Positions 50,470 to 58,322 of a stretch of 64,000 bases of DNA are shown here, piece after piece (within the stretch, counting starts at the first letter, position 1; the number at the start of each line of letters is the position of its first letter). The stretch covers positions 62,001 to 126,000 of the forward strand of contig NZ_JAILYN010000003.1 in NCBI RefSeq assembly GCF_019795155.1. Reading direction: 5' to 3'. The notes under the pieces are model-generated. The model did no database searches, was not told where the DNA came from, and saw only the letters and a list, made by a program, of their open reading frames with translations. The DNA comes from Marinobacterium arenosum (GTDB taxonomy: Bacteria > Pseudomonadota > Gammaproteobacteria > Pseudomonadales > Balneatricaceae). Made by a program: the position numbers and the translations under genes.

Positions 50470-50512
50470 ATCCCCTCAGGGGATGACAGACACGGTGAAA
50501 AGTGTCCGCAGC

Positions 50513-50588
50513 GTCCCATTCGTCTAGTGGCCTAGGACACCGCCCTTTCACGGCGGTAACAGGGGTTCGAACCCCCTATGGGACGCCA
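50513..50588 (+). tRNA. tRNA-Glu (anticodon TTC), copy 3
   Basis: Identical to the other two tRNA-Glu genes. The 39-base spacer downstream again begins with CTCTTTAA and ends with TTAAAGAG, enclosing a longer loop than in the second pair. Confidence 0.97.
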
Positions 50589-50627
50589 CTCTCTTTAAGA
50601 TATGCTTTAAGGTATCATTAAAGAGTC

Positions 50628-50703
50628 GCGGGAATAGCTCAGTTGGTAGAGCGCAACCTTGCCAAGGTTGAGGTCGCCGGTTCGAACCCGGTTTCCCGCT
50701 CCA
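50628..50703 (+). tRNA. tRNA-Gly (anticodon GCC), copy 3
   Basis: Identical to the other two tRNA-Gly genes. Last gene of the second unit, followed eight bases later by a terminator. Confidence 0.97.
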
Positions 50704-50711
50704 GATTCCGG

Positions 50712-50739
50712 AAAAAAGCAGCCTCGAGGCTGCTTTTTT
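50712..50739 (+). terminator. Terminator of second tRNA unit
   Basis: AAAAAAGCAGCC-TCGA-GGCTGCTTTTTT forms a perfect stem with a four-base loop and six terminal T residues. Confidence 0.93.
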
Positions 50740-50857
50740 CGTTTATACGCGCTTCGAACCTGGCGTCTTCATCTCTTGCTATCTGGTTTGTCCTGCCGGG
50801 GCGACTTCGTCAGCCCTTCGCGAGCGCCAGCTTTAGGCGGGTAACTCAAGGCACAAA

Positions 50858-50881
50858 AAAACCAGCCGCTTGGCTGGTTTT
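50858..50881 (-). terminator. Terminator of PA2817-like gene
   Basis: AAAACCAGCC-GCTT-GGCTGGTTTT is a symmetric stem; on the minus strand it is followed by a run of seven T residues, so it ends the transcript of the gene starting at 51305. It can also act on the plus strand. Confidence 0.85.
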
Positions 50882-50906
50882 CGCAAAGCGTTTAGCTGAT
50901 GGCTGA

Positions 50907-51305
50907 TCAATGCAGTCCCTTGATATTGGCGCGGGCTTCCTCGTAATTGAATGGCTCGCCGGCCCGCTCCGCATCGAAGCGCTGTTCGTCCAGCAGCTGG
51001 AATAGCGCGATCTCCTCGTCGGGCATGAAGTGCAGGCATTCGCCGCCGAAGAACCAGAACAGGTCGCGCGGTACCAGTGGCACATGTTCCGGGTAGCGGC
51101 GCACCAGAGTGGCGAGCAGCGCCTGGCCGCGATCGATGAAATCCGCCTGTTCAGACTGGCCCGCCTCGATCAAGTCATGCAATCCCTGCAGGAAATCGGC
51201 ATCTTCCGCGCTCATCGCATCATCGTCAAACGGATGGCTGCGCAACAGATTGTTGTAGGCGTGGGATAAAAGATTGAGGTGAAAACTGCGATAATCGAGG
51301 CTCAT
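50907..51305 (-). CDS. PA2817-family conserved hypothetical protein
   Basis: A 132-residue acidic, helical cytosolic protein resembling the PA2817 family of unknown function. Segments such as FLQGLHDLIEAGQS and RDLFWFFGGECLHFMPDEEI are visible, but no catalytic motif can be named. It is divergent from an ABC-2 exporter gene pair, as in the Pseudomonas region where PA2817 and the exporter genes PA2811/PA2812 are close. Function unknown; a terminator follows. Confidence 0.8.
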   Translation of the reverse strand: MSLDYRSFHLNLLSHAYNNLLRSHPFDDDAMSAEDADFLQGLHDLIEAGQSEQADFIDRGQALLATLVRRYPEHVPLVPRDLFWFFGGECLHFMPDEEIALFQLLDEQRFDAERAGEPFNYEEARANIKGLH

Positions 51306-51421
51306 GGTTGACTCACTTCTGCTTGGCGGCCGGCAATTTTACCTTAATCCGGCCTGTAACGCTTGAAACTGGTCGCTGCCGCCCTCAGCTGGAAAAGTTC
51401 ACTTGATAACAGGATTGCTTA

Positions 51422-52357
51422 ATGACGACAGTGCTATCCATACACGAGTTGCGCAAAGTATACGACAACGGCTTCGAGGCTCTGAAGGGGATCTCATTCG
51501 AGGTGCAGCAGGGTGATTTCATGGCCCTGCTGGGGCCGAACGGCGCCGGTAAATCCACCACCCTGGGAATCGTTTCCTCGCTGGTCAACAAGAGCTCCGG
51601 CCGGGTTAGCGTGTTCGGTCATGACCTGGACCACGACAAGATCGCCGCCAAAATGTGTCTGGGGGTGGTGCCGCAGGAGTTTAACTTCAACATGTTCGAA
51701 AAGGTTGAAGATATCCTGCTGACCCAGGCCGGTTACTACGGTATTGCGCTGGGCCAGGCCCGCGAGCGGGCCGAGTTCTATTTGAAGAAGCTTGGCTTGT
51801 GGGAGAAAAGGTCGGAGCGGGCGCGGATGCTGTCCGGTGGTATGAAGCGCCGGCTGATGATCGCCCGGGCGCTGATGCATGAACCCAAGCTGCTGATCCT
51901 CGACGAGCCGACCGCCGGGGTCGATATCGAACTGCGCCGTTCGATGTGGGAGTTTCTCAAAGAGATCAACTCCGCCGGCACCACCATCATCCTGACCACC
52001 CACTACCTGGAAGAGGCGGAGAGCCTGTGCCGTAATATCGCCATCATCGATCACGGCCGCATCGTGCAGAACACCAGCACCCGCGATCTGCTGCAGCAGC
52101 TCAATACCGAGACCTTCATCCTGGATATCGAATCCGCCCGCGAACAGCCGCCGCTGCTGTCCGGCTACGTGGTCCGGCCGTTGGGCGACGGCAGCCTGGA
52201 GGTGGATGTGGAGCGTGGCCAGGGGCTGAACCATCTGTTCCAGCAGCTGGAGCAGCAGCAGGTCCGGGTCTGCAGTATGCGTAACAAAGCCAACCGACTG
52301 GAGGAGCTGTTCGTGGCGCTGGTCGAGAAGAATCTGAGCCAACGGGAGAGTGCATGA
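51422..52357 (+). CDS. ABC-2 type exporter ATP-binding protein (YadG-like)
   Basis: A 311-residue ABC ATPase. Walker A is GPNGAGKST, the signature is MLSGGMKRR, Walker B is LLILDEPTAG and the switch His is in LTTHYLEEAE. The C-terminal extension (about 220-311) is typical of ABC-2 exporters. With the downstream permease, whose start overlaps its end by four bases, it forms a YadGH/PA2811-2812-type system of unknown substrate. The ATG follows directly after GATTGCTTA with a modest ribosome site. Confidence 0.93.
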   Translation: MTTVLSIHELRKVYDNGFEALKGISFEVQQGDFMALLGPNGAGKSTTLGIVSSLVNKSSGRVSVFGHDLDHDKIAAKMCLGVVPQEFNFNMFEKVEDILLTQAGYYGIALGQARERAEFYLKKLGLWEKRSERARMLSGGMKRRLMIARALMHEPKLLILDEPTAGVDIELRRSMWEFLKEINSAGTTIILTTHYLEEAESLCRNIAIIDHGRIVQNTSTRDLLQQLNTETFILDIESAREQPPLLSGYVVRPLGDGSLEVDVERGQGLNHLFQQLEQQQVRVCSMRNKANRLEELFVALVEKNLSQRESA

Positions 52358-53127
52358 GCCCGCAGCAACTGTTTACAGCGTTTTCCACCATCGTCCATCG
52401 TGAAGTGCGCCGCTTCCTGCGGATCTGGGGTCAGACCTTGCTGCCGCCGGCGATCACCATGACGCTGTATTTCATCATCTTTGGCAACCTGATCGGTAGT
52501 CGGATCGGCGAGATGGGCGGCTTCAACTACATGGAATACATCGTGCCGGGCTTGATCATGATGTCGGTGATCACCAACTCCTACGGTAACGTGGTGTCCT
52601 CGTTCTTCAGCACCAAGTTCCAGCGCAATATCGAAGAGCTGCTGGTGTCGCCGGTGCCCAACTGGATCATCCTGTGGGGCTACGTGTTTGGCGGTGTCGC
52701 CCGTGGTCTGGCGGTTGGCTTGATCGTCACCCTGCTGTCGATGTTCTTTACCGATCTGCAGGTGCAGAACCTCGGCTTGACCGTGCTGGTGGTGGTACTG
52801 ACCGCGGTGCTGTTCGCACTGGGCGGGTTCATCAACGCCATGTATGCCCAATCGTTCGATGACGTCTCCATCGTGCCGACCTTTATCCTGACGCCGCTGA
52901 CCTACCTGGGCGGGGTGTTTTATTCGATCCAGTTGTTGCCCGAATTCTGGCAGAATGTGTCGATGCTGAACCCGATCCTCTACATGGTGAACACCTTCCG
53001 TTACGGTATCCTCGGGGTCAGCGATATCAATGTCGGCTTTGCACTGGCCGCCATTATGGCATTCATCGTCGGGCTGGCGCTGCTGGCCGGCCATCTGCTT
53101 AACAAGGGGACGGGAATTCGAACCTGA
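52354..53127 (+). CDS. ABC-2 type exporter permease (YadH-like)
   Basis: A 257-residue inner-membrane permease with about six hydrophobic segments, typical ABC-2 length. It includes EYIVPGLIMMSVITNSYGNV and the late motif LTPLTYLGGVFYSIQLLP seen in YadH and related proteins. Partner of the ATPase immediately upstream; substrate unknown. Its stop codon overlaps the queF start (TGATG), so the three genes are probably one transcript, although queF is functionally unrelated. Confidence 0.92.
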   Translation: MSPQQLFTAFSTIVHREVRRFLRIWGQTLLPPAITMTLYFIIFGNLIGSRIGEMGGFNYMEYIVPGLIMMSVITNSYGNVVSSFFSTKFQRNIEELLVSPVPNWIILWGYVFGGVARGLAVGLIVTLLSMFFTDLQVQNLGLTVLVVVLTAVLFALGGFINAMYAQSFDDVSIVPTFILTPLTYLGGVFYSIQLLPEFWQNVSMLNPILYMVNTFRYGILGVSDINVGFALAAIMAFIVGLALLAGHLLNKGTGIRT

Positions 53128-53951
53128 TGCGTGAAAAAGAAGTCGTTGAACACTCTCCGCTGGGGCAGGAGACCCGCTACGTTAACCAGTACGATCCGTC
53201 GCTGCTGTACCCGATCAACCGCCGGCTGAACTGGGCCGAGCGCGGTATCGACCGGGACAGCCTGCCGTTTTTCGGCGTCGATATCTGGAACGCCTACGAG
53301 GTCTCCTGGCTGGATATGAAGGGCAAGCCGGTGGTGCGACTGGCGGAGTTCCACCTGCCGGCCACCAGCGCCAATATCATCGAGTCCAAGTCGTTCAAGC
53401 TGTACCTCAACTCCTACAACCTGAGCCGCTTTGCCGATCAGGCGCAGGTTCAGGCGCAGATGACGGCGGATCTCAGCTGCGCCGCCGGCGGCGAGGTCAG
53501 GGTGGTCTTGCGGCACCCGGATGAGGCGCCGGAGATCGAGCGGTTCCGGGGCGAATGCATCGACGAGCTGGAGATCGATGTCGAGCACTACCAGCCGCGG
53601 CCTGAATTGCTGAAAGCCGCGGGTGAGCCGCTCGAAGAGCGGCTGTACAGCCACCTGCTGAAATCCAACTGCCCGGTTACCGGGCAGCCGGACTGGGCCA
53701 GTATCCAGATCGACTACCGGGGCGCGCCGATCGATCGTGAAGGCTTGCTGAAGTATCTGATCTCCTACCGCGAACACGGCGATTTCCACGAGCAGTGCGT
53801 CGAGAATATCTTCATGGATATCTGGCAGCAGTGCCGGCCGCAGCGGCTCAGCGTCTACGCCCGCTACGTGCGCCGCGGCGGCCTGGATATCAACCCGTAC
53901 CGCAGCTCGGAACAACAACTGCCGGCAAACCTGCGGCTCAGCCGCCAGTGA
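53127..53951 (+). CDS. queF: NADPH-dependent 7-cyano-7-deazaguanine reductase QueF
   Basis: A 274-residue tunnelling-fold enzyme of the long, bimodular QueF subfamily. The catalytic Cys lies in LLKSNCPVTGQPDW and the QueF motif ESKSFKLYLNSY is in the N-terminal half; REHGDFHEQCVENIF carries the conserved His/Glu. It reduces preQ0 to preQ1 with NADPH in queuosine synthesis. Translation is coupled to the exporter permease through a TGATG overlap. Confidence 0.96.
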   Translation: MREKEVVEHSPLGQETRYVNQYDPSLLYPINRRLNWAERGIDRDSLPFFGVDIWNAYEVSWLDMKGKPVVRLAEFHLPATSANIIESKSFKLYLNSYNLSRFADQAQVQAQMTADLSCAAGGEVRVVLRHPDEAPEIERFRGECIDELEIDVEHYQPRPELLKAAGEPLEERLYSHLLKSNCPVTGQPDWASIQIDYRGAPIDREGLLKYLISYREHGDFHEQCVENIFMDIWQQCRPQRLSVYARYVRRGGLDINPYRSSEQQLPANLRLSRQ

Positions 53952-53984
53952 TGCCGGCCAAACACTAGAAGAATGGACCTGACC

Positions 53985-54545
53985 ATGGATGCATTAGAAG
54001 CGCTGATCGAGCGTGTTTCCTGCCCTGTATTGCAGGAGCCCGGCCCCAGTGCCGAACAGTTGGAGCTGATGTTCAAGGCGGCGCTGCGGGCGCCGGATCA
54101 CGGCGCACTGCGCCCCTGGCGTTTTCTGGTTGTCGAAGGCGATGCCCGGGCCAAGCTGGGGGAACTCTATCTGCAGGCGGCGTTGAAAGCTGATCCGGAG
54201 CTACCGCAGCCGCGCCGTGACAAGCTGCTCAATGCGCCGTTCCGCGCACCGACCCTGGTGGTGGTGATCGCCGTGACCCAGGACCATGCCAAGGTGCCGC
54301 TGCTGGAGCAGCAGGTGGCAGCCGGTTGTGCCGCGCATGGCATGCTGCTGGCGGCCCATGCCCAGGGGATTGGTGCGATGTGGCGTACTGGCGAGTTTGC
54401 CTATGACGCCGAAGTACTGGCCGGGCTGGGGCTGGCTGAAAACGAAGGGGTGATCGGCTACCTGTACCTGGGTACCGCGCCGAAAAGCCGCAAGGCGCCG
54501 CAGTTGGCGGTGGAAGATTACGTCAGCCGCTGGACCGGCGCCTGA
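53985..54545 (+). CDS. Nitroreductase family protein (YdjA-like)
   Basis: A 186-residue FMN-binding nitroreductase. The YdjA-like features are MKFKAALRAPDHGALRPWRF-type text near residues 27-45 and the C-terminal EGVIGYLYLGTAP. It probably reduces nitro- or quinone-type compounds with NAD(P)H. The ATG at 53985 (MDALEALIER) is chosen as the family-typical start; a second ATG 12 bases upstream has AGAAG too close. Followed 15 bases later by the thioesterase gene. Confidence 0.88.
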   Translation: MDALEALIERVSCPVLQEPGPSAEQLELMFKAALRAPDHGALRPWRFLVVEGDARAKLGELYLQAALKADPELPQPRRDKLLNAPFRAPTLVVVIAVTQDHAKVPLLEQQVAAGCAAHGMLLAAHAQGIGAMWRTGEFAYDAEVLAGLGLAENEGVIGYLYLGTAPKSRKAPQLAVEDYVSRWTGA

Positions 54546-54560
54546 AGGAGGAGAGCAGGG

Positions 54561-55022
54561 ATGGATTACCAGCAAGTTGCCGACCAATTTCTCAGCTGGT
54601 TGCGGACCCAGATTCCGCTGATCAACCACATGGGCTTCAAGCCGCTGCAGTACGACGGCCGCTCGCTGGTGATGGCCGCTGAGCTGGCGCCCAACGTCAA
54701 CGACAAGGGCACCGGCTTTGGCGGTTCGCTGGCCACCGTGGCGACCCTCTGCGGTTGGAGCATGGTCACCCTGTACCGCCGCGAGCAGGGCTTCGACAAC
54801 GACGTGGTGATCCGCGACAGCCACCTCGAATACCTGGCGCCGGTTACCGGCGACTTCGCCGCCCATGTGGTGCTGCCGGATGAGGCAACCTTGGCGGCCT
54901 TCGATGCCCGGATGGCGGAGAAAGGGCGCGCCCGGATCGACCTCACTATCGAGATCCGCCAGGGCGACAAGGTCGCCATGAAGCTGGCCGGCAGTTACGT
55001 GGCGATGGGGAAGGTTCGCTAG
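54561..55022 (+). CDS. Hotdog-fold thioesterase, YiiD C-terminal domain type
   Basis: A 153-residue hotdog-fold protein matching the YiiD C-terminal thioesterase domain family. The visible core is NDKGTGFGGSLATVATLCGWSM (about 49-70) and VVIRDSHLEYLAPV. It likely hydrolyses an acyl thioester; the substrate is unknown. GGAGGAGAG precedes the ATG, and the gene follows the nitroreductase gene by 15 bases. A terminator follows. Confidence 0.88.
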   Translation: MDYQQVADQFLSWLRTQIPLINHMGFKPLQYDGRSLVMAAELAPNVNDKGTGFGGSLATVATLCGWSMVTLYRREQGFDNDVVIRDSHLEYLAPVTGDFAAHVVLPDEATLAAFDARMAEKGRARIDLTIEIRQGDKVAMKLAGSYVAMGKVR

Positions 55023-55045
55023 CGGCAGATCCGTTCCGTTTTCTG

Positions 55046-55072
55046 AAAAAGGCACCGAGGGTGCCTTTTTTT
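55046..55072 (+). terminator. Rho-independent terminator after thioesterase gene
   Basis: AAAAAGGCACC-GAG-GGTGCCTTTTTTT has a perfect six-base core extended by A-T pairs and a seven-base T run. Confidence 0.93.
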
Positions 55073-55123
55073 GTTGCCTGCCGGGGCGTTTGTCGGCTGA
55101 GGTGTATCAAGATCGTTTGATGT

Positions 55124-55155
55124 TTGACTCTGTAGTTGACTTCAGGGTTTATTAT
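55124..55155 (+). promoter_or_regulatory. MerR/CueR-type promoter of the copper ATPase gene
   Basis: A -35 TTGACT (55124-55129) and -10 TATTAT (55150-55155) are separated by 20 bases, overlong as in MerR-family promoters. The spacer overlaps an imperfect dyad ACTCTGTAG-TTGA-CTTCAGGGT (55127-55148) with seven of nine matching pairs. This fits activation by a CueR-like copper sensor, which is not encoded in the window. Confidence 0.5.
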
Positions 55156-55227
55156 TGCGCGACTTATAGCCTGGTGGTCCGGGGAGGCTGCCGAAAGGAA
55201 ACGACAGGATAGGGAGGAAGCAGGCTG

Positions 55228-57486
55228 ATGACAGAAGCGCATATCCATCATCTGGCCTTGGAAGGCGTCAAGTGTGCCGGTTGTGTGCGCTCGTTGGAGC
55301 GGGCACTGGGCGAGGCCGAACAGATTAATGACTTCGCGATCAACTTCGCCGAGCGTAGCGCGGCGATACAGAGTGAAGCTCCGATTGAACGGATTGTCGA
55401 GGTAATTGCCCAGGCCGGCTACGGCGCGGTGCCGATCGACGATCAGCAGGACCAGCAACGGCTGGAGCAGGCGGCGAAACAGCAGTACCGGCAAACGCTG
55501 CGCCGCAGTTTGGTGGCGTTGGCGGTCGGGGCGCTGCTGATGGGCACAGGCCTGTTCGGCTGGATGCCGGACCTGACGGCTGGCGGAGGCCGCTTGGCCG
55601 GGCTGCTGATCGGCTTGGTGGTACTGCTGGTGATGATCTTCTGTGGCGGTGCCATCTATCGCGGTGCCTGGCAGAGCGCCAGGCACCTGCGTTTCAACAT
55701 GGACAGCCTGATCGCGATGGGTACCGGCGCGGCCTGGATCTACTCCAGCGGCCTGCTGCTGACCGCCCAACTGGCGCCGGACCAGCTGCTGGCGCAGAGC
55801 AGCCATCTCTATTACGAAGCCACGGTGATGATTCTCGGCTTTATCCTGCTCGGCCAGGCATTGGAGCACCGGGCCCGCGGGCAGACCGCCGATGCGGTGC
55901 GCGCGCTGCTGAAGCTGCAGCCGGATACCGCCTGGCGGGAGCGTGATGGTCAGCTGCAACAGGTGCCGGTGGCGCTGCTGGTACCGGGCGACCGGGTGCG
56001 GGTCAAACCGGGCGAGCGGATACCGGTGGATGGTGCGGTACTCAGTGGCGACAGCTATATCGACGAGTCGATGTTGACCGGCGAACCGCTGCCGGTCGCC
56101 AAAAGCGTCGCTGACAGCGTGGTCGGCGGCACGCTGAATGGCCAGGGTAGCCTGTTGATCGAGGTCGGCCAGACCGGCAGCCAAACGGTGCTGGCGCAGA
56201 TCATCGCCACCGTGCGGCGGGCGCAGAACAGCAAGCCGCCGCTGGGGGTGTTGGCCGACCGTATCGCGGCGGTGTTCGTGCCCGTCGTGATGGCAATCGC
56301 CGCGTTGGCGGCGCTGGTCTGGTGGTGGCTCGGTCCGCAGCCGCAGCTGAGTTATGCGGTGGTGGTGCTGATGACGGTGTTGATCGTCGCCTGCCCCTGT
56401 GCCTTGGGGCTGGCAACGCCGATGTCGGTGATGGTCGGCGTCGGTCGGGCGGCGCGACTGGGGGTGTTGATCCGCAAAGGTGAGGCGCTGCAGAGGGCGG
56501 CCGATCTGACGACGGTGGTGATGGATAAAACCGGTACCCTGACCGAGGGCAAGCCGCAGGTGGTTGATAGCCTCTGGCTCGGCGACGAGCGCCAGCAGGC
56601 GGAACTGGCGCCGATGCTGGTGGCGGTGGAAAGCCAGTCCGAGCATCCATTGGCGCAAGCGCTGGTGGCGTTTCTGATGCAGGATCTGAACCGGCAGCCG
56701 CCGCCGGCCGGGCTGCCGGCGGTGGAACAGTTCGAAGCCACCGCTGGCGCCGGGGTCAGTGCTCAGTTGGCTGGCCGTCAGCTGCTGATCGGCAACCAGG
56801 CCTGGTTGCAGCATCATCAGGTGGACTGCGGGCCGTTGCTGTCGTCGATCGAGCGTCACAGCGCTCAGGGCCATTCGTTGGTGCTGGTAGCGCTGGACGG
56901 CCAACCAGCGGCGCTGTTCGCGGTGGCCGATCCGGCCAAGGCGGATGCCGCAGCGACGGTGGCGCGGCTGCGTCAACAGGGGCTGCAGGTGATCATGCTG
57001 TCCGGCGACAACAGGGCCAGTGCCGAGGCGGTGGCCGCTCAGCTCGGTATCGACCGGGTCTATGCCGAGGTGAAGCCGGAGCAGAAACAGGAGGTTATCT
57101 GCCAGCTTCAACAGCAGGGCGAGGTGGTGGCGATGGTTGGCGACGGCATCAATGACGCGCCGGCCCTGGCGCAGGCCGATGTCGGCCTGGCGATCGGCGG
57201 TGGCACCGATGTGGCGATTGAAAGTGCTGACGTGGTGTTGATGCGCGAGTCATTGGCACCGGTCGCTGATGCGGTTGCGCTGTCGCGCGCCACGGTACGC
57301 AATATCCATCAGAACCTGTTCGGCGCCTTCATCTACAACAGCCTGGCGATCCCGGTAGCGGCCGGGGTGCTGTTCCCGTATACCGGTCTGCTGTTGAATC
57401 CGGTGATTGCCGGTGCGGCGATGGCGATGTCGTCGGTGACCGTGGTCAGCAACGCCAACCGGCTGCGCTGGACGAAGTTGGGGTAA
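55228..57486 (+). CDS. copA: Copper-translocating P1B-type ATPase
   Basis: A 752-residue heavy-metal P-type ATPase. One N-terminal HMA domain binds metal with Cys16/Cys19 (GVKCAGCV); the membrane CPC motif is Cys389-Pro-Cys391 (VACPCALGL), the phosphorylated Asp is 433 (DKTGT), and SEHPLAQAL and [10 protein letters not shown] complete the ATP domain. CPC with this layout indicates Cu(I) export from the cytosol. The signal region and a MerR-type promoter upstream agree. GGAGG lies before the ATG. An A-rich region follows, then a repeat block shared with ppiA. Confidence 0.93.
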   Translation: MTEAHIHHLALEGVKCAGCVRSLERALGEAEQINDFAINFAERSAAIQSEAPIERIVEVIAQAGYGAVPIDDQQDQQRLEQAAKQQYRQTLRRSLVALAVGALLMGTGLFGWMPDLTAGGGRLAGLLIGLVVLLVMIFCGGAIYRGAWQSARHLRFNMDSLIAMGTGAAWIYSSGLLLTAQLAPDQLLAQSSHLYYEATVMILGFILLGQALEHRARGQTADAVRALLKLQPDTAWRERDGQLQQVPVALLVPGDRVRVKPGERIPVDGAVLSGDSYIDESMLTGEPLPVAKSVADSVVGGTLNGQGSLLIEVGQTGSQTVLAQIIATVRRAQNSKPPLGVLADRIAAVFVPVVMAIAALAALVWWWLGPQPQLSYAVVVLMTVLIVACPCALGLATPMSVMVGVGRAARLGVLIRKGEALQRAADLTTVVMDKTGTLTEGKPQVVDSLWLGDERQQAELAPMLVAVESQSEHPLAQALVAFLMQDLNRQPPPAGLPAVEQFEATAGAGVSAQLAGRQLLIGNQAWLQHHQVDCGPLLSSIERHSAQGHSLVLVALDGQPAALFAVADPAKADAAATVARLRQQGLQVIMLSGDNRASAEAVAAQLGIDRVYAEVKPEQKQEVICQLQQQGEVVAMVGDGINDAPALAQADVGLAIGGGTDVAIESADVVLMRESLAPVADAVALSRATVRNIHQNLFGAFIYNSLAIPVAAGVLFPYTGLLLNPVIAGAAMAMSSVTVVSNANRLRWTKLG

Positions 57487-57496
57487 AAGTCATAGG

Positions 57497-57629
57497 AGTA
57501 AACAGTTAGAAGTGAACAGATTAGAGTAAACAGTGCAGAGAAATGCGTAGTACTGTTAACTGTAAACTCAACGCTGTTCACTAGCCCCACTGTCTACTCA
57601 AAACTGTTTACTCATCTTCACTGTTTACT
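57497..57629. repeat. Block of eight 10-base repeats in both orientations
   Basis: AGTAAACAGT-type units occur at 57497-57506, 57511-57519 and 57525-57534, and their complements (ACTGTTTACT type) at 57552-57561, 57574-57582, 57589-57598, 57603-57612 and 57620-57629. Each differs by zero to two bases from the consensus. The three direct copies face five inverted ones, so the block can fold into several hairpins. It fills the gap between convergent copA and ppiA stop codons and the last unit overlaps the ppiA stop. Confidence 0.85.
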
Positions 57630-58182
57630 TCACACGCTCCGCTTTCTCGATCACCACCGGCTGCAGCGGGACATCCCGGTAGGGGCCGTGGTTGCCGGTG
57701 GCAACCTTGCCGATCTTGTCGACAACATCCATGCCTGAAACAACCTTGCCGAATACCGTATAGCCGGGTCGGCGGTCGACGCCGTCCAGGCGCAGGTTGT
57801 CGACGGTGTTGATAAAGAACTGGCTGGTGGCGCTGTGCGGATTGTTGGTACGCGCCATGGCGATGGTGCCACGGGCATTGCTCAGGCCGCCGATCGATTC
57901 GTTGACCACCGGGGCGCGGGCCGGCTTCTTGTCCATATCCGGCAGGAAGCCGCCACCCTGGATCATGAAGTTGTTGATCACCCGGTGGAAGATGGTGCCG
58001 TCGTAGAAACCATCGTCGACATACTGCAGGAAGTTTTCCACGGTCTTCGGTGCCGAGCCGGGGTACAGTTCCAGGGTGATCTCGCCGGCGCTGGTGCGCA
58101 GCAGCACCTGGCTGTTCTCGGCCAGGGCCAGTGGCGACAAAGACAGGGCTAACAACAGCAGAAAGCTACGTCTGAACATCAT
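57625..58182 (-). CDS. ppiA: Periplasmic peptidyl-prolyl cis-trans isomerase, cyclophilin type
   Basis: A 185-residue cyclophilin. A signal peptide runs to about residue 21 (MMFRRSFLLLLALSLSPLAL, then AEN). The isomerase domain shows FHRVINNFMIQGGG, with the catalytic Arg, and ATSQFFINTVDN. It assists proline isomerisation in the periplasm. The ATG at 58182 is chosen because an upstream extension does not encode a signal peptide; ATG 58179 is also possible. Its stop codon lies inside the repeat block shared with copA. Confidence 0.92.
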   Translation of the reverse strand: MMFRRSFLLLLALSLSPLALAENSQVLLRTSAGEITLELYPGSAPKTVENFLQYVDDGFYDGTIFHRVINNFMIQGGGFLPDMDKKPARAPVVNESIGGLSNARGTIAMARTNNPHSATSQFFINTVDNLRLDGVDRRPGYTVFGKVVSGMDVVDKIGKVATGNHGPYRDVPLQPVVIEKAERVK

Positions 58183-58322
58183 TGTTACTCTTGTTTGGCT
58201 TCTTGTTTCGGCCTGGCACAGGGGCTCCAGCCGGATCTGATGTGGATTGTCAGTATAGACGCCAAAATCCGACACCGAATGGAATCCTACCCGGAATGGT
58301 CACCGCGCGCCATCCGGTTGGC

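Noticed and set aside
54946-57111. 721-codon minus-strand frame over copA
   Set aside because: Antisense to copA, His/Gln/Arg-rich low-complexity text; a shadow frame.
57497-57629. CRISPR array
   Set aside because: Units are 9-10 bases, vary, occur in both orientations and have spacers far too short and uneven; no cas genes are present.
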